64,000 nt of DNA from Sphingobacterium prati (GCF_013167215.1 NZ_JABJWY010000034.1:1178001-1242000), one strand, 5' to 3'; positions 1 through 10,004 are shown, numbered from the stretch's first letter. Program-made: numbers and translations. Notes: generated by a model not told the origin, from the letters alone.

Positions 1-365
1 AAAGGCCCTTCGGGCCTGTCACCTACGGCCACCCCCAGCCGGAAAATATCGTTCTTATCTTTTAACGAAAAGTACAGATAATATTTACCATCCCTATGGG
101 CGACATCCGAATCCCAGAGCTGCCTACCGCCCCAGGGGATATCCGCTACCGACAATATCTTGCCATGATCGACCACCTCGGCGTCGGTCGACGTCAAGGA
201 AAAGGCATGATAATCCTGCATATCGAAATGGTCACCCTGATCATTTTCTGCGATGCCGCTTTCTCTATCGTGGGATGGGTAGATATAAATTTTACCATTA
301 AATACATGCGCTGAGGGGTCAGCCATATAATCTTTTGGAAACAAGTAACGTGCTTTCTTTTTCAT
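1..365 (-). CDS. Glycoside hydrolase family 43 (beta-xylosidase/arabinofuranosidase type), N-terminal part only
   Basis: This is the first ~121 codons of a gene that runs off the left edge. The ATG lies 26 bases after the GH10 stop codon, so it is the last visible gene of the xylan operon. The start MKKKARYLFPKDYMADPSAH contains the DPSAHVF strand with the Asp that is the usual general base of GH43 enzymes, and a later WDSDVA motif fits the second conserved Asp. No signal peptide is visible, so the enzyme probably acts in the cytoplasm on oligosaccharides brought in by the adjacent symporter. Family knowledge: GH43 enzymes of this type remove xylose or arabinose from xylo-oligosaccharides. 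The exact specificity cannot be told from this fragment. Confidence 0.85.
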   Translation of the reverse strand, partial: MKKKARYLFPKDYMADPSAHVFNGKIYIYPSHDRESGIAENDQGDHFDMQDYHAFSLTSTDAEVVDHGKILSVADIPWGGRQLWDSDVAHRDGKYYLYFSLKDKNDIFRLGVAVGDRPEGP

Positions 366-391
366 TTTATGTCTATTAAAGGTTTTGCAAT

Positions 392-1525
392 TTATTTAGT
401 GGCGATGTCGATGATATCCGCCACAAAAGATTTGGGACGATAGTTGCGGTCAAACAATAAAGGATAATCCCTCCTACCCGGTACTGGCCAGTTATTTTTC
501 CAAGAATCGCCATCTGTGACACCCCATACCGTAACGCGGTCGATTTTATCCCGATGTTTGAGGAATAATGCAAAAAAGTCCTTATAGCGTTGCCCAAGCA
601 GCAGCTCCTTGTCTTTTGGTAATCCTTTTGCGTAGGGGTCCAACTGTTTGTTGTATGTAAAGCGGGTGCTTACTTCAGCACCTCGAGTCTGCTTCGGAGC
701 AGGTAGTACCGAGATCTCCATTTCCGTTATCATGACCTTAACGCCGAGGGCAGAAAAAGCCAGCAGGCTATTTTCAAAATCCGACAACGCTGGATAATCG
801 ATATTTAAATGGCCCTGCATGCCTATTCCATCAATTTTACCCCCTTTTTCCTGCAGCTTGCGCACCATGCTGACCACCCCTTTTCGCCTGCCTTCCAAAA
901 ACATTGAATAATCGTTATAGTACAGCTCAGCATCCGGATCGGCCTCATGGGCAAACTGAAAGGCCAGGCGCACAAAGTCCTCGCCGATAATCTGATAGAA
1001 TTTACTTTGCCGCCATTCACCATTGTCCAAGATGGCTTCGTTGACCACATCCCAGCCTTTTATACGGCCTTTATAGCGAGACAGCACGGTATGTATATGT
1101 TTGCGCATCCGTTCGATAAGCACTTCTTTGGATACCTCTTTGCCTTCCTTATCCTTAAAAAACCAACCCGGTGCCTGGGAATGCCAGATCAGTGTATGAC
1201 CAATCAGGCGCATCCCGTGTTTTTCGCCGTATTCAACAAAACGATCCGCATCTTTGAAGTTAAATTCCCCTTCCCGTGGCTGTAAATACATTGCCTTCAT
1301 GCAATTCTCTGCAGTGATTGTATTAAATTGGCTTTCGATCAAGGCTTTGGCTTTGCTGTCCTTTTCATAAATCTGATTCAGATTGAGAGCGGTTCCTATA
1401 GCAAACTTGTCGGCAAAAGCAGCTTTTAATGCCAGTCTCTCCGTTGCTTGCTGTGCTGTCAGGCCCCCGCTTGACAACAACATGAATCCTGCGACCAACA
1501 TCGCCAGCTTTTTTGTTTTTTTCAT
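392..1525 (-). CDS. GH10 endo-1,4-beta-xylanase
   Basis: A 377-residue protein of normal single-domain GH10 length. It begins with a signal peptide (hydrophobic stretch around residues 8-22, ending LTAQQ), so it is exported. The acid/base Glu is E163 in WDVVNEAI and the nucleophile is E268 in VMITEMEIS; WHSQAPGW around residues 114-121 is another GH10 signature. It would cut the beta-1,4-xylan backbone outside the cytoplasm to give oligosaccharides for the neighbouring GH115, symporter and GH43. It follows the symporter gene by 32 bases and is followed by GH43, all on the minus strand. Family assignment is very secure; the exact cellular location (periplasm or outer membrane) is inferred. Confidence 0.96.
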   Translation of the reverse strand: MKKTKKLAMLVAGFMLLSSGGLTAQQATERLALKAAFADKFAIGTALNLNQIYEKDSKAKALIESQFNTITAENCMKAMYLQPREGEFNFKDADRFVEYGEKHGMRLIGHTLIWHSQAPGWFFKDKEGKEVSKEVLIERMRKHIHTVLSRYKGRIKGWDVVNEAILDNGEWRQSKFYQIIGEDFVRLAFQFAHEADPDAELYYNDYSMFLEGRRKGVVSMVRKLQEKGGKIDGIGMQGHLNIDYPALSDFENSLLAFSALGVKVMITEMEISVLPAPKQTRGAEVSTRFTYNKQLDPYAKGLPKDKELLLGQRYKDFFALFLKHRDKIDRVTVWGVTDGDSWKNNWPVPGRRDYPLLFDRNYRPKSFVADIIDIATK

Positions 1526-1557
1526 ATAAATAATCTGTTATTTCCTTATTCCTGTTT

Positions 1558-3054
1558 TTAAGGCATTTCAGCCTCCCTACCTGCTGACCTTCTACGGTGG
1601 AGTTCATCCTGCAATCGCTCATTAACCTGTTTTGTGATCGGGTAAAACAAAAGTGCCAGCATTCCAAACACAAAGGTCACGGCCGGTATGATACTGGCAC
1701 TCAACCGGATGCCCAGGATGGCATAGTCATCCTGCACAACATTGGCTACAAATCCGAAGGAGCCTATAAAGGAGCCACATAATGCACCACCGATACCCAA
1801 TCCGGCTTTCAGTGCAAATACGATCCCGGCAAATACAAAGCCTGTTGCCCTACGGTGATTTTTCCACTCGGAATAATCCGCTACATCGCCCATCATTGCC
1901 CATAGCAATGGAATGGTAGGCGCATAAGCTAAACTTTTCAATATATTGATCACGAAGAGGCTAACGATGGCGTTTTTGGGGACGAAGAACAACATAGCCG
2001 TGAAAATTGCTGTCAATGTAAGACAAACGATAAAAACATTGCGCTTACCAAAAATTCCGGACAACCATCTCGACAAAAAGATCACGCCCAATAAAGTCAC
2101 CAACTGACCGACCATATTGAAGAAGCTAAAACCGACCGCAAAAACCCGCTCCGGGCGGTACACGATCAGACCAAAAGCATCCAGTATGCGATGACCTGGC
2201 CCCATTAGATCCGAGGTATCCCTGGCCAGGCCAAATTGGGCCAGAAAAGAAAATAGCGCTTCCTTATCCACATAATAATTGAAAAAATAAGACATGCTAC
2301 TCGCCCATAAAGCCAGCGTGATAAACAGGAATAGTGTTAGTACAAACATCGCTTTCCAGGGGCGACATGAGAGGATATCCTTAAAGTCCTGTTTGATGGA
2401 GCTCGTCTGATCCGCTGGTGGGGTGATCCGTTCCCGGGCAGAGAAGAAAGCCACAAGCAGCAGGACAAAAGCCACAGCGGCATAAATACTGATGGTATAC
2501 ATCCAGCCTTTGGATGCGTCACCCTGTCCCAGTTTGGCGACCATGGGTAATGTAAGACCCTGGACGACGAATGTCGCTACCGTCGCTGTTACAAAGCGGA
2601 TCGACGAAATACTGGTACGTTCTTTAATGTCACTGGTCATCACGCCTCCCAATGATGCATAAGGTGTATTGTTAAACGAGTAGATGGACATCAACAAGGT
2701 ATAGGTGATCCCCGCATATAATATCTTTCCGCGCTCTTCCAGATCCGGCGTCGTAAAGGAAAGGATAAAAAACAGCGCAAAAGGCAAGGCCGTCCATAAA
2801 ATCCAGGGGCGATATTTTCCCCATTTGGTATTCGTGCGGTCCGCAAGTATGCCCGCCAGTGGATCCACAAAAGCGTCAAATACCCGGGCAAAAAGCAATA
2901 TAAAGCCAGCTGCAGTCGCTTTTATACCGAATACGTCGGTATAAAAAAACAGCTGAAACATCATCATCATCTGAAAGACAAGGTTAGCAGAGCCATCCCC
3001 CATGCTGTACCCTACCTTTTCCCAGAAAGCCACTTTTTGTGTTTTCGATTTCAT
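1558..3054 (-). CDS. GPH-family (MelB/XynP-like) sugar:cation symporter
   Basis: A 498-residue polytopic membrane protein with about twelve hydrophobic segments. The N-terminal half has the GPH-family pattern FYTDVFGIKATAAGF followed by RVFDAFVDPLAG and GKYRPWIL, as in glycoside-pentoside-hexuronide:cation symporters. In this operon the likely substrates are xylo-oligosaccharides or aldouronic acids crossing the inner membrane, coupled to H+ or Na+. It starts 34 bases after the GH115 stop and precedes the GH10 xylanase. The family is clear. The substrate is inferred only from the neighbours. Confidence 0.92.
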   Translation of the reverse strand: MKSKTQKVAFWEKVGYSMGDGSANLVFQMMMMFQLFFYTDVFGIKATAAGFILLFARVFDAFVDPLAGILADRTNTKWGKYRPWILWTALPFALFFILSFTTPDLEERGKILYAGITYTLLMSIYSFNNTPYASLGGVMTSDIKERTSISSIRFVTATVATFVVQGLTLPMVAKLGQGDASKGWMYTISIYAAVAFVLLLVAFFSARERITPPADQTSSIKQDFKDILSCRPWKAMFVLTLFLFITLALWASSMSYFFNYYVDKEALFSFLAQFGLARDTSDLMGPGHRILDAFGLIVYRPERVFAVGFSFFNMVGQLVTLLGVIFLSRWLSGIFGKRNVFIVCLTLTAIFTAMLFFVPKNAIVSLFVINILKSLAYAPTIPLLWAMMGDVADYSEWKNHRRATGFVFAGIVFALKAGLGIGGALCGSFIGSFGFVANVVQDDYAILGIRLSASIIPAVTFVFGMLALLFYPITKQVNERLQDELHRRRSAGREAEMP

Positions 3055-3088
3055 ATGTAATAATCAATTTATTTATTAGTAATTTTAT

Positions 3089-5671
3089 TTAAAGCTTTAT
3101 ACTACTCTCAGCCACGGGGCTCTCCTGCGGCCCCAAATAGGAAGGCCGTAGCCCGCCCAGGTCGATAAGTATGCGCTGCAGGACAATACCCTGGTCGAGA
3201 AAACGAATTTTCAATTTATGCTCCCCAGGCGACATCCTGTGGGTCGAAACACTTTCAATGATACGGCGTGCCTGCCAAGGACCCAATTCGCCTTTGTAGT
3301 GACCGTTAAAGTTGATAATTGTCTCCGGCCCATTGTCCAGCGAGATGGCATAGCGCAATCCCCTATTTCCATTAAAATTTAATGTGGGCGACAACAGCAG
3401 GATCACTTTCGCCTCCTTCTCTTCCTTGATCAGGATCTTATACTCCAGGGCTGTATGATCAGTGAGCTGGGCCGTGACCGGCATGGTTGTCATTGCCGAC
3501 ACCGTCTTGCCCAGGTCAGGGATTTCCGTCCATTGTACAGCGGGTGCGCTACTTGCAGCAGCATAGCTCCTTGCCTCCATGGCAATAAATCCATGGGCTT
3601 CGACAAAGGTGCGCAAGAGGGGTGCAGTGCTCGAATCAGCAAGGTACTTTACCGCTGGCATGACCGATTTGGGCGGTTCGTTCCAGCTTTGATAACCAAT
3701 ACGTACCTGATCCATCATGTGGACCCACTTTCCTTTTGCTATCCGGTGGTTGTAATGGTCGGTGAACAGCGAATCCCGCCTGAAACAGGTTTTCACCTTG
3801 TCGGCCCAGTCATTCGCTTTACGGTCATTTCTCGCCCAGCAATACGCGTTCATTGCCTTGGCATGATACATCTCATAGAGATTGGCAGTCGCGTTGATCG
3901 GGAAGACCACAAGCTGATCAAAGGCATCCCGAATTGAATCGGGCAGCAGATAATACAGGCGTGAGGCTTCCATCGCCAGTGTTTTATAATCGTTCAGTAC
4001 ACTGTCAAACTCCTTATAATGCGCGAGGCTAAATGTCTTTTCGTCCAATAGTTCGGGCGTAACCCGGTGGTTGTATTTTGTATAACGGTTGAGCAGGTCG
4101 GCAGCTTCCGCAGCATAGGCCTCGCCAAACTGTTGCCCACACCATTGCTTGGTATAGTCAAAAAGGTTATTGGCCTGAAAACGATCCGGGTTCCAGGCCA
4201 TATCCAGAAAGAATGAGATTGGAAACTCCATGGGTTTGAGGTCCCCCACGTTGACAATCCAGATCTGGTCCACACCGTGATGATAAGTCAGGTTCATCTG
4301 TTCCCAGATCCGTTGGATCTGGGATACATTGACCCATTTTGAATTGCGCGGTCCACCCACATAATCCACGTGATAATACATCCCATAGCCGCCTTTTCGG
4401 GCTTTGGCATTTAATTCCGGAAGCTTTCTGACATTACCCCAATTATCATCACAGAGCAGCAGGGTCACATCCTCCGGTACGCGCATGCCCTTATCATAAT
4501 AATCCTGCACCTCTTTATATAAAGCCCATAGTTGCGGTGTCTCGGAGGGTGGTTTTCCGGTGACTGCTGCGATTAGGCTGCGTTGATCCTTGACGATCTG
4601 TTCCAATAGTCCCACGTTCTGCTGTTCGCTCATGGGCTCATCCCCGTCGCCACGCATGGCGATGGTAACCACAGATTCCCAAGCCTTGGCACGCGCCATT
4701 CCACCGCGCCAAAAGTTCAATAGGCCAGCTTTGTTTTTACTGTAATCCCAGCTTCCGCCATTGCCATACCTTTTCCATTCGGCCTGAGCCCGAGCCATGG
4801 GCTCATGGTGCGACGTTCCCATCACGATCCCCATTTCATCAGCAAGAGGCCCATTCCTGGGGTCATCATCATAGAAGGCGCTACCCCACATCGCGGGCCA
4901 TAAGTAATTTGCTTTCAAACGGAGCAGCAGTTCAAACACTTTTTCATAGAAATCAGCATTGAAGCCCCCAAAAGTCGCCTTGGACCAGCCACTCAGGGCC
5001 GGTGCCTCATCGTTCAGAAAAATCCCTCTATATTTTACTTTTGGTTCCCCCTGTGTATAAATACCCGGTTTCACATACAACTGTGTCGCCTGTCTTACCG
5101 GCACATCGGCCCAATAGTACCAGGGCGATACCCCTATCTGTGCGGACAATTCATAAATCCCATAGATCGTGCCCCGCTTGTCACTTCCCGCTATCACCAG
5201 AGCCGATTCGAGCCCCTGCAGTGGCTTATTAACGACTGTAATCACAAATTTCTCCCTTTTGCCAGCCAGTTCTTTTCGGTCAATAAGCCCTTTGCCAACA
5301 AGCGAATCGATCAACGCCGATTTGCCAAAGGTGCCAATGATGATTTTGAATTTACCTGTACCCTGCAGATCCTGTTTCTTACCTGTGACACGGGCGAAAT
5401 CCAATTTTAGGTTTTCATAAGCACGCAGGACGCCTTTATGATCATTCAGATCAATAAGCAGCGGCAGCGATAGCCCATCCTGGATCAAGGGTAGGTAACC
5501 AGCCTTTGCCTGCTGGACCACAAAGCCAGCACCCACGGTATCTGGGACTGTAGAGGCTGCAGACCGGGCCGTATCGATGCAAGCACATAGCAGCACAGCC
5601 ATTAACAGGCTCCGGCTATTTAGCCACCCAGCCCAAAAGCCAAAGTGTATCCTCAAGAAGGATAAATTCAT
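3089..5671 (-). CDS. GH115 xylan alpha-(4-O-methyl)glucuronidase
   Basis: About 860 residues from the ATG at 5671. The open frame extends to a TTG at 5740, but the ATG at 5671 gives a plausible signal peptide (MNLSFLRIHFGFWAG, then LLMAVLLCACI). Family traits are the N-terminal alpha/beta domain (YWADVPVR), the large catalytic segment (KVKYRGIFLNDEAPALSGW, then LRLKANYLWPAMWGSAF and MGTSHHEPM), and a C-terminal beta domain beginning near WTEIPDLGKT. GH115 enzymes remove (4-O-methyl)glucuronic acid from internal xylose units of polymeric xylan, so they work alongside GH10. It is the first gene of the minus-strand operon GH115, symporter, GH10, GH43 and faces the HTCS gene across a ~340-base regulatory region. 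Confidence 0.94.
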   Translation of the reverse strand: MNLSFLRIHFGFWAGWLNSRSLLMAVLLCACIDTARSAASTVPDTVGAGFVVQQAKAGYLPLIQDGLSLPLLIDLNDHKGVLRAYENLKLDFARVTGKKQDLQGTGKFKIIIGTFGKSALIDSLVGKGLIDRKELAGKREKFVITVVNKPLQGLESALVIAGSDKRGTIYGIYELSAQIGVSPWYYWADVPVRQATQLYVKPGIYTQGEPKVKYRGIFLNDEAPALSGWSKATFGGFNADFYEKVFELLLRLKANYLWPAMWGSAFYDDDPRNGPLADEMGIVMGTSHHEPMARAQAEWKRYGNGGSWDYSKNKAGLLNFWRGGMARAKAWESVVTIAMRGDGDEPMSEQQNVGLLEQIVKDQRSLIAAVTGKPPSETPQLWALYKEVQDYYDKGMRVPEDVTLLLCDDNWGNVRKLPELNAKARKGGYGMYYHVDYVGGPRNSKWVNVSQIQRIWEQMNLTYHHGVDQIWIVNVGDLKPMEFPISFFLDMAWNPDRFQANNLFDYTKQWCGQQFGEAYAAEAADLLNRYTKYNHRVTPELLDEKTFSLAHYKEFDSVLNDYKTLAMEASRLYYLLPDSIRDAFDQLVVFPINATANLYEMYHAKAMNAYCWARNDRKANDWADKVKTCFRRDSLFTDHYNHRIAKGKWVHMMDQVRIGYQSWNEPPKSVMPAVKYLADSSTAPLLRTFVEAHGFIAMEARSYAAASSAPAVQWTEIPDLGKTVSAMTTMPVTAQLTDHTALEYKILIKEEKEAKVILLLSPTLNFNGNRGLRYAISLDNGPETIINFNGHYKGELGPWQARRIIESVSTHRMSPGEHKLKIRFLDQGIVLQRILIDLGGLRPSYLGPQESPVAESSIKL

Positions 5672-6011
5672 TTCAGTCAAAAACAACATGATAACCTTAT
5701 TTACAATTGGTATTTTCCGACCCTCCGATAGCCCGAGCAATCACCATCCCGGTTTTGCATAAACACAAAAAAAGGAGGAGGCCGATCTATCGCCGATCTG
5801 GAAATTTAAAATTAATATCTTCCCTGCGTAGCGGCATTGCCATTCGTTACATTACCTTTGGCATTTGTTGCAAAGCGCGACAAGCATGTTTCATATCTAT
5901 TTCAATTTGTTTCATATGAACCAAAAAGCGGCTCAAAGTGACAGAAATCAATTTTTCCTTTTTAGTGTCGCCCAATAATATGTATCTTCAACTTGATAAA
6001 CCAATAAACCA
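5672..6011. promoter_or_regulatory. Divergent control region between xylan operon and its HTCS
   Basis: About 340 non-coding bases separate the GH115 ATG (minus) from the HTCS ATG (plus). They hold two sets of helically phased direct repeats, described separately: TTTCATAT, TTTCAATT, TTTCATAT at 5889, 5900 and 5910, and GCCGATCT at 5781 and 5792. There is also a plus-strand TACCTTTG at 5853-5860 that matches the Bacteroidota -7 box, without a convincing -33 TTG. No gene of its own is apparent; the short open frames here have no recognisable protein signature. Confidence 0.6.
5889..5917. promoter_or_regulatory. Three helically phased direct repeats, candidate HTCS operator
   Basis: TTTCATAT (5889-5896), TTTCAATT (5900-5907) and TTTCATAT (5910-5917) occur at 11- and 10-base steps, so they lie on the same face of the helix. 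AraC-type domains, including those of HTCS proteins, generally bind direct repeats about one turn apart. The position between the GH115 operon and the HTCS gene fits an operator for the HTCS. Binding is inference. Confidence 0.45.
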
Positions 6012-9000
6012 ATGTGGAGGGATTTCTTTTCGACTGTATTTTTTTTATTTGCCTTTGTATGGTATGCCCAAGGACAGGCCACACGCATCTATGACAATCG
6101 GGACTATGGCTTTGGAGAGCTTTCATCCAACCTCACCAACAGCATATGCCAGGATAAACATGGTTATATATGGACGGCTACAGAATACGGACTTAATAAA
6201 TTTGACGGCATTCGTTTTATCCAATACCTTCACGATGTACACGATAGTACTTCGATATCCAGCAACAATATCAATATCCTGCATGTAGACCGCAACCAAA
6301 GGCTCTGGGTGGGCTGCAACAATGGTTTGCAGTACTATGATGAAAACAGAGACCGTTTTGTTCGCATAAATTTTCCCAATCAGATTGCGCCCCATATCAC
6401 GGATATCATCCATAAAAAAGATGGCCGCATCTGGGCGGCCACCTCGGGCTGGGGTATCTTCGATATCCAGGTAGCACGGAGGCAAGCCTTGCCATTACCG
6501 CGACTCAATTCATTGATGGGCGGAATGTTTGCACGCAGTATCTTCGAAGACCAGCAGCATCGAATCTGGGTGGCAGTTGACCGCGTAGGCGTGTCGCGCA
6601 TTTCCCCTGATCAGAGGCAGGTACAGCGCATCAACTCCGACCTGCTACCGCAGCCCAAGGGCGGCAATTACGATATTGTGCAGCAGACGGACGGCAGACT
6701 GATATTTGCATCACCCTCCAAGATATGCCGTTATGATGCGGCGAAGAATAGCTTCGAAGGGGTGGCCTTCAAGGAGAAAAGTCAGTCGACGGTCAGCGAG
6801 ATCCAGCTTTCCAAAGCAAAAAAAGACCACTTGCTGATCAGCACCGAAGGCGACGGCCTCTGGTACCTCGACCTCAGCCGTAGCCCGCTGATGGGTACCA
6901 GGGCCGAGCTCCCGAATCTGGACAATGACTATCGGCACGGGCGCATCCGCACCTTTCTGCAGGATCGGGAAAACAATCTCTGGCTGGGCTGGTTCCAGCG
7001 GGGACTGGTATTTATTCCTGTACAGAGCCGACAGTTTGAGTTCTGGCGTATTCTGGATCTCGAACAATCCGACAAAAAGACCATCAATGCCATCACCAGA
7101 GACCGGCAGGGCAATATCTGGTACGCTGTCGACTACGAAGGAATATTTAAGGCTGACCCCCGGGGTATCTCCCATCAGAAGATGCACACCGCAGCAGATA
7201 TCACCAAGCTGGAAACCGCAGCGGACGGCACAATATGGTTCAGCTCCTATACCAAAGGATTAGGGCAAATTGATCCTGCCACAGGCCAGTCAAATTACCT
7301 GGGTATCTGTGCAGACAAGCAAGTGCAGACCTTTGCCTTCGGCAAAAACAATAAGATCTATATCGCCACCTTCGGCGCGGGATTTGTAGCCTACGATAGT
7401 AAGACTAAAACTTCACAGCGTTTCAATATGAATGGTACCAATGCAAAAAAAGGAGCATTGGCCAACGACTGGATCTTTACGATATTGAGCGACAAAGACG
7501 GGCTCATCTGGTTGGGTCACCACAAAGGGGTCAGTTGCTACGATCCAGCTAACAATAGCTTTTCCCAATATACCGGTAACAAGCTATCCGAACAGATCAC
7601 ACTCTCCTTGTTGGAGGACGGAGTGGGTAATATCTGGGCGGGTACTTATAATGGACTCTATCAGATCAACAAAAAATCGGCTACGGTTACGAGCTTTACG
7701 ACAAACAATGGCTTGTCAAGTAATGTCATATCAGGTATCGGGCGGGATCAGAGAGGCAATATATGGTGCAGTAGCTTCAAGGGGATCAATTGCCTAAGCC
7801 CCAAGACGGGAAAGGTCGTCAACTATTATACAGGAGATGGCCTGGTCGACAGATCTTACAACAAGGGTATTTACTACCAAGATACCACAGGAAAAATATA
7901 TTACGGGGGCAAGCAGGGCATCACCGCATTCTATCCAGAAAAAATACGCTTGCAGAGCTACGCCTATCCCGTACTGATTACCAACCTCTATGTCAAAAAC
8001 CAGCCGATCAAGCCAGGGATGTCTCCAAGTGGCAGTACGATCTATCGAAACGACCTGATGGCGGCCAAAGAATTCTTTTTCCATAACAACGATGACAACT
8101 TTACCTTCGAGCTGTCCACTATGGATTTTAACAGTCCAGAAAATGTGCATTATGAATACCGCATAAAGGGCATCAACAGAAGCTGGAATGCCACCTTGCC
8201 CGGTGTCAATCTGATTACCTATAATAGTTTGTCTTCGGGTGATCATGAGCTCGAAATAAGGGCATGCAAATTTGGGGCATATTCACAGAGCCGGACGATT
8301 GTCCTCCATATCTTGCCCCCCTGGTATCTGAGCGGACTGGCATATTTCGTTTATTTTTTGTTGATTTTGGGCATTATTTTCCTTATCAGCAACTATCTGC
8401 ATGAGCGGAGGCTGGAAAAACTACATGCGTTCAGATTGCAGCTGTTTACAGATATTTCACATGAAATACGCTCGCCATTGACCTTGGTCATGAGTCCCAT
8501 CGATAAGCTATTGAAGACGGCAACCGATCCACAGACAAGATCAACGCTGCTCAACATGAACCACAATGCCCAGCGGATACTCAATCTGGTCAATCAGCTA
8601 CTTGATATCCGCAAGCTTGAAAGTGGACATCTGAACCTCAAGTTCGCCCAAGTCAACATTGTAGCATTTATCAAAAACGTGGTCAGTGCCTTTGATCATC
8701 AAGCTACTGCCCATCGCATTGCGCTGACCGTGCACAGTCAATCCGAGGACATTCCCCTCTGGATAGATGCAAACAGTTTTGAAAAAATCATCCACAACAT
8801 TGTGTCCAATGCCTTTAAATTTACCCCTGATGGCGGGAAAATAGAGCTATCCTTATCTTCGATCCAGCACACACAATCTGCGCGCGAAAGCCTGCAGCTT
8901 GTTATTACCGACACAGGCGTCGGTATTCCAGATACCGATATCCGCCATGTCTTCAAACGCTATTATCAATCGGCCGCAGGTGTTCTGAGCCAGCGGCAGG

Positions 9001-10004
9001 GCTCAGGTATTGGCCTTCATCTGACCAAAGTGCTGGTCGAGAAGCACGGCGGCCAAGTCTATGTAGAAAATAGAAAGGACAACAGCGGAAGCCGATTTGT
9101 CATTACATTTCCGATGGGCAATAAACACCTGAATAAGGAAGATATCGTTGCCTATAAGCCTTCCGATGCCCCCGTTTTTGAAGCGAAAGAAAAGATCAAT
9201 ACCCAAAATCAGCTGGCCTCAAGATCCCATTATAAAAAAACAGGTTTCAAAATTCTGGTTGTCGATGATGACAAGGACATTTTACAGTTTTTGCATCAGG
9301 AACTCGCATCAGCCTATAAGGTTATTGTGGCCGAAAATGGCAGCGATGGATTCCAGCTGGCCCTTGCTGAGCTACCTGATTTAATTATCTCCGACGTTGC
9401 CATGCCAGCCATGGACGGCTATATGCTGGTCAAAAAAATCAAGGGCAACAGTATAACCAACCATATCCCTGTCATCTTGCTTACAGCCAAGTCCAATCAG
9501 GAGGAGCGCATGGAGGGTTTAGGTCTGGGAGCAGATGCCTACCTGACTAAGCCCTTTATGGTCGACGAACTCTTTATGGTAGCCGAAAATCTGATCAAGA
9601 ACCGCTTGAAAGTAAAAGGTAAATTTTCCGGGGCACAGCAACAAGAAGGGAAAGTGAAAACAATCAGCTTCAAATCCAGCGATGAACTCCTAATGGAACG
9701 TATCCTAAAAACCGTCAACCAATACCTAGAAAATCCGGAGTTCAACGTGCAGTTTCTGGCTGATGAGGTCGGGCTGAGCCGGGTACAGCTACACCGTAAA
9801 GTGAAGGCATTAACGGGCATATCGACCGGGGAGTTTATCCGTAATATCCGGCTTCAACAAGCTGAAAAGCTGTTACTCGAAAAGAAAATAAACATATCTC
9901 AGGTAGCCTATGCGCTCGGTTTTACCAATCAGACGCATTTTACCACCTTATTTAAAAAAATGTATGGGCTCAGTCCCACAGACTACATTCAGCGGCACAG
10001 TTAA
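6012..10004 (+). CDS. Hybrid two-component system sensor/regulator (HTCS), probably xylan-responsive
   Basis: A 1330-residue protein with the full HTCS layout. A signal peptide is followed by a periplasmic two-component-regulator propeller (many repeats of the NIWxG/IWxAT type, about residues 30-690), a Y_Y_Y domain (about 695-765) and a transmembrane helix (about 771-797). Next come HisKA with H817 in DISHEIRSP, an ATPase with N box near 926 and DTGVGIP near 967, a receiver with D1128 in IISDVAMPAMDG, and an AraC helix-turn-helix (about 1230-1328). HTCS proteins sense an oligosaccharide in the periplasm and bind DNA directly with the cytoplasmic end. It is divergent from the GH115/GH10 operon, so a xylan-derived ligand is the natural guess. 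All phosphotransfer residues are present. Confidence 0.95.
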   Translation: MWRDFFSTVFFLFAFVWYAQGQATRIYDNRDYGFGELSSNLTNSICQDKHGYIWTATEYGLNKFDGIRFIQYLHDVHDSTSISSNNINILHVDRNQRLWVGCNNGLQYYDENRDRFVRINFPNQIAPHITDIIHKKDGRIWAATSGWGIFDIQVARRQALPLPRLNSLMGGMFARSIFEDQQHRIWVAVDRVGVSRISPDQRQVQRINSDLLPQPKGGNYDIVQQTDGRLIFASPSKICRYDAAKNSFEGVAFKEKSQSTVSEIQLSKAKKDHLLISTEGDGLWYLDLSRSPLMGTRAELPNLDNDYRHGRIRTFLQDRENNLWLGWFQRGLVFIPVQSRQFEFWRILDLEQSDKKTINAITRDRQGNIWYAVDYEGIFKADPRGISHQKMHTAADITKLETAADGTIWFSSYTKGLGQIDPATGQSNYLGICADKQVQTFAFGKNNKIYIATFGAGFVAYDSKTKTSQRFNMNGTNAKKGALANDWIFTILSDKDGLIWLGHHKGVSCYDPANNSFSQYTGNKLSEQITLSLLEDGVGNIWAGTYNGLYQINKKSATVTSFTTNNGLSSNVISGIGRDQRGNIWCSSFKGINCLSPKTGKVVNYYTGDGLVDRSYNKGIYYQDTTGKIYYGGKQGITAFYPEKIRLQSYAYPVLITNLYVKNQPIKPGMSPSGSTIYRNDLMAAKEFFFHNNDDNFTFELSTMDFNSPENVHYEYRIKGINRSWNATLPGVNLITYNSLSSGDHELEIRACKFGAYSQSRTIVLHILPPWYLSGLAYFVYFLLILGIIFLISNYLHERRLEKLHAFRLQLFTDISHEIRSPLTLVMSPIDKLLKTATDPQTRSTLLNMNHNAQRILNLVNQLLDIRKLESGHLNLKFAQVNIVAFIKNVVSAFDHQATAHRIALTVHSQSEDIPLWIDANSFEKIIHNIVSNAFKFTPDGGKIELSLSSIQHTQSARESLQLVITDTGVGIPDTDIRHVFKRYYQSAAGVLSQRQGSGIGLHLTKVLVEKHGGQVYVENRKDNSGSRFVITFPMGNKHLNKEDIVAYKPSDAPVFEAKEKINTQNQLASRSHYKKTGFKILVVDDDKDILQFLHQELASAYKVIVAENGSDGFQLALAELPDLIISDVAMPAMDGYMLVKKIKGNSITNHIPVILLTAKSNQEERMEGLGLGADAYLTKPFMVDELFMVAENLIKNRLKVKGKFSGAQQQEGKVKTISFKSSDELLMERILKTVNQYLENPEFNVQFLADEVGLSRVQLHRKVKALTGISTGEFIRNIRLQQAEKLLLEKKINISQVAYALGFTNQTHFTTLFKKMYGLSPTDYIQRHS

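Noticed and set aside
5672..5740. Longer N-terminus of GH115 from a TTG at 5740
   Set aside because: The extra residues come before a good signal peptide and would put a charged stretch ahead of it; the ATG at 5671 is a better start.
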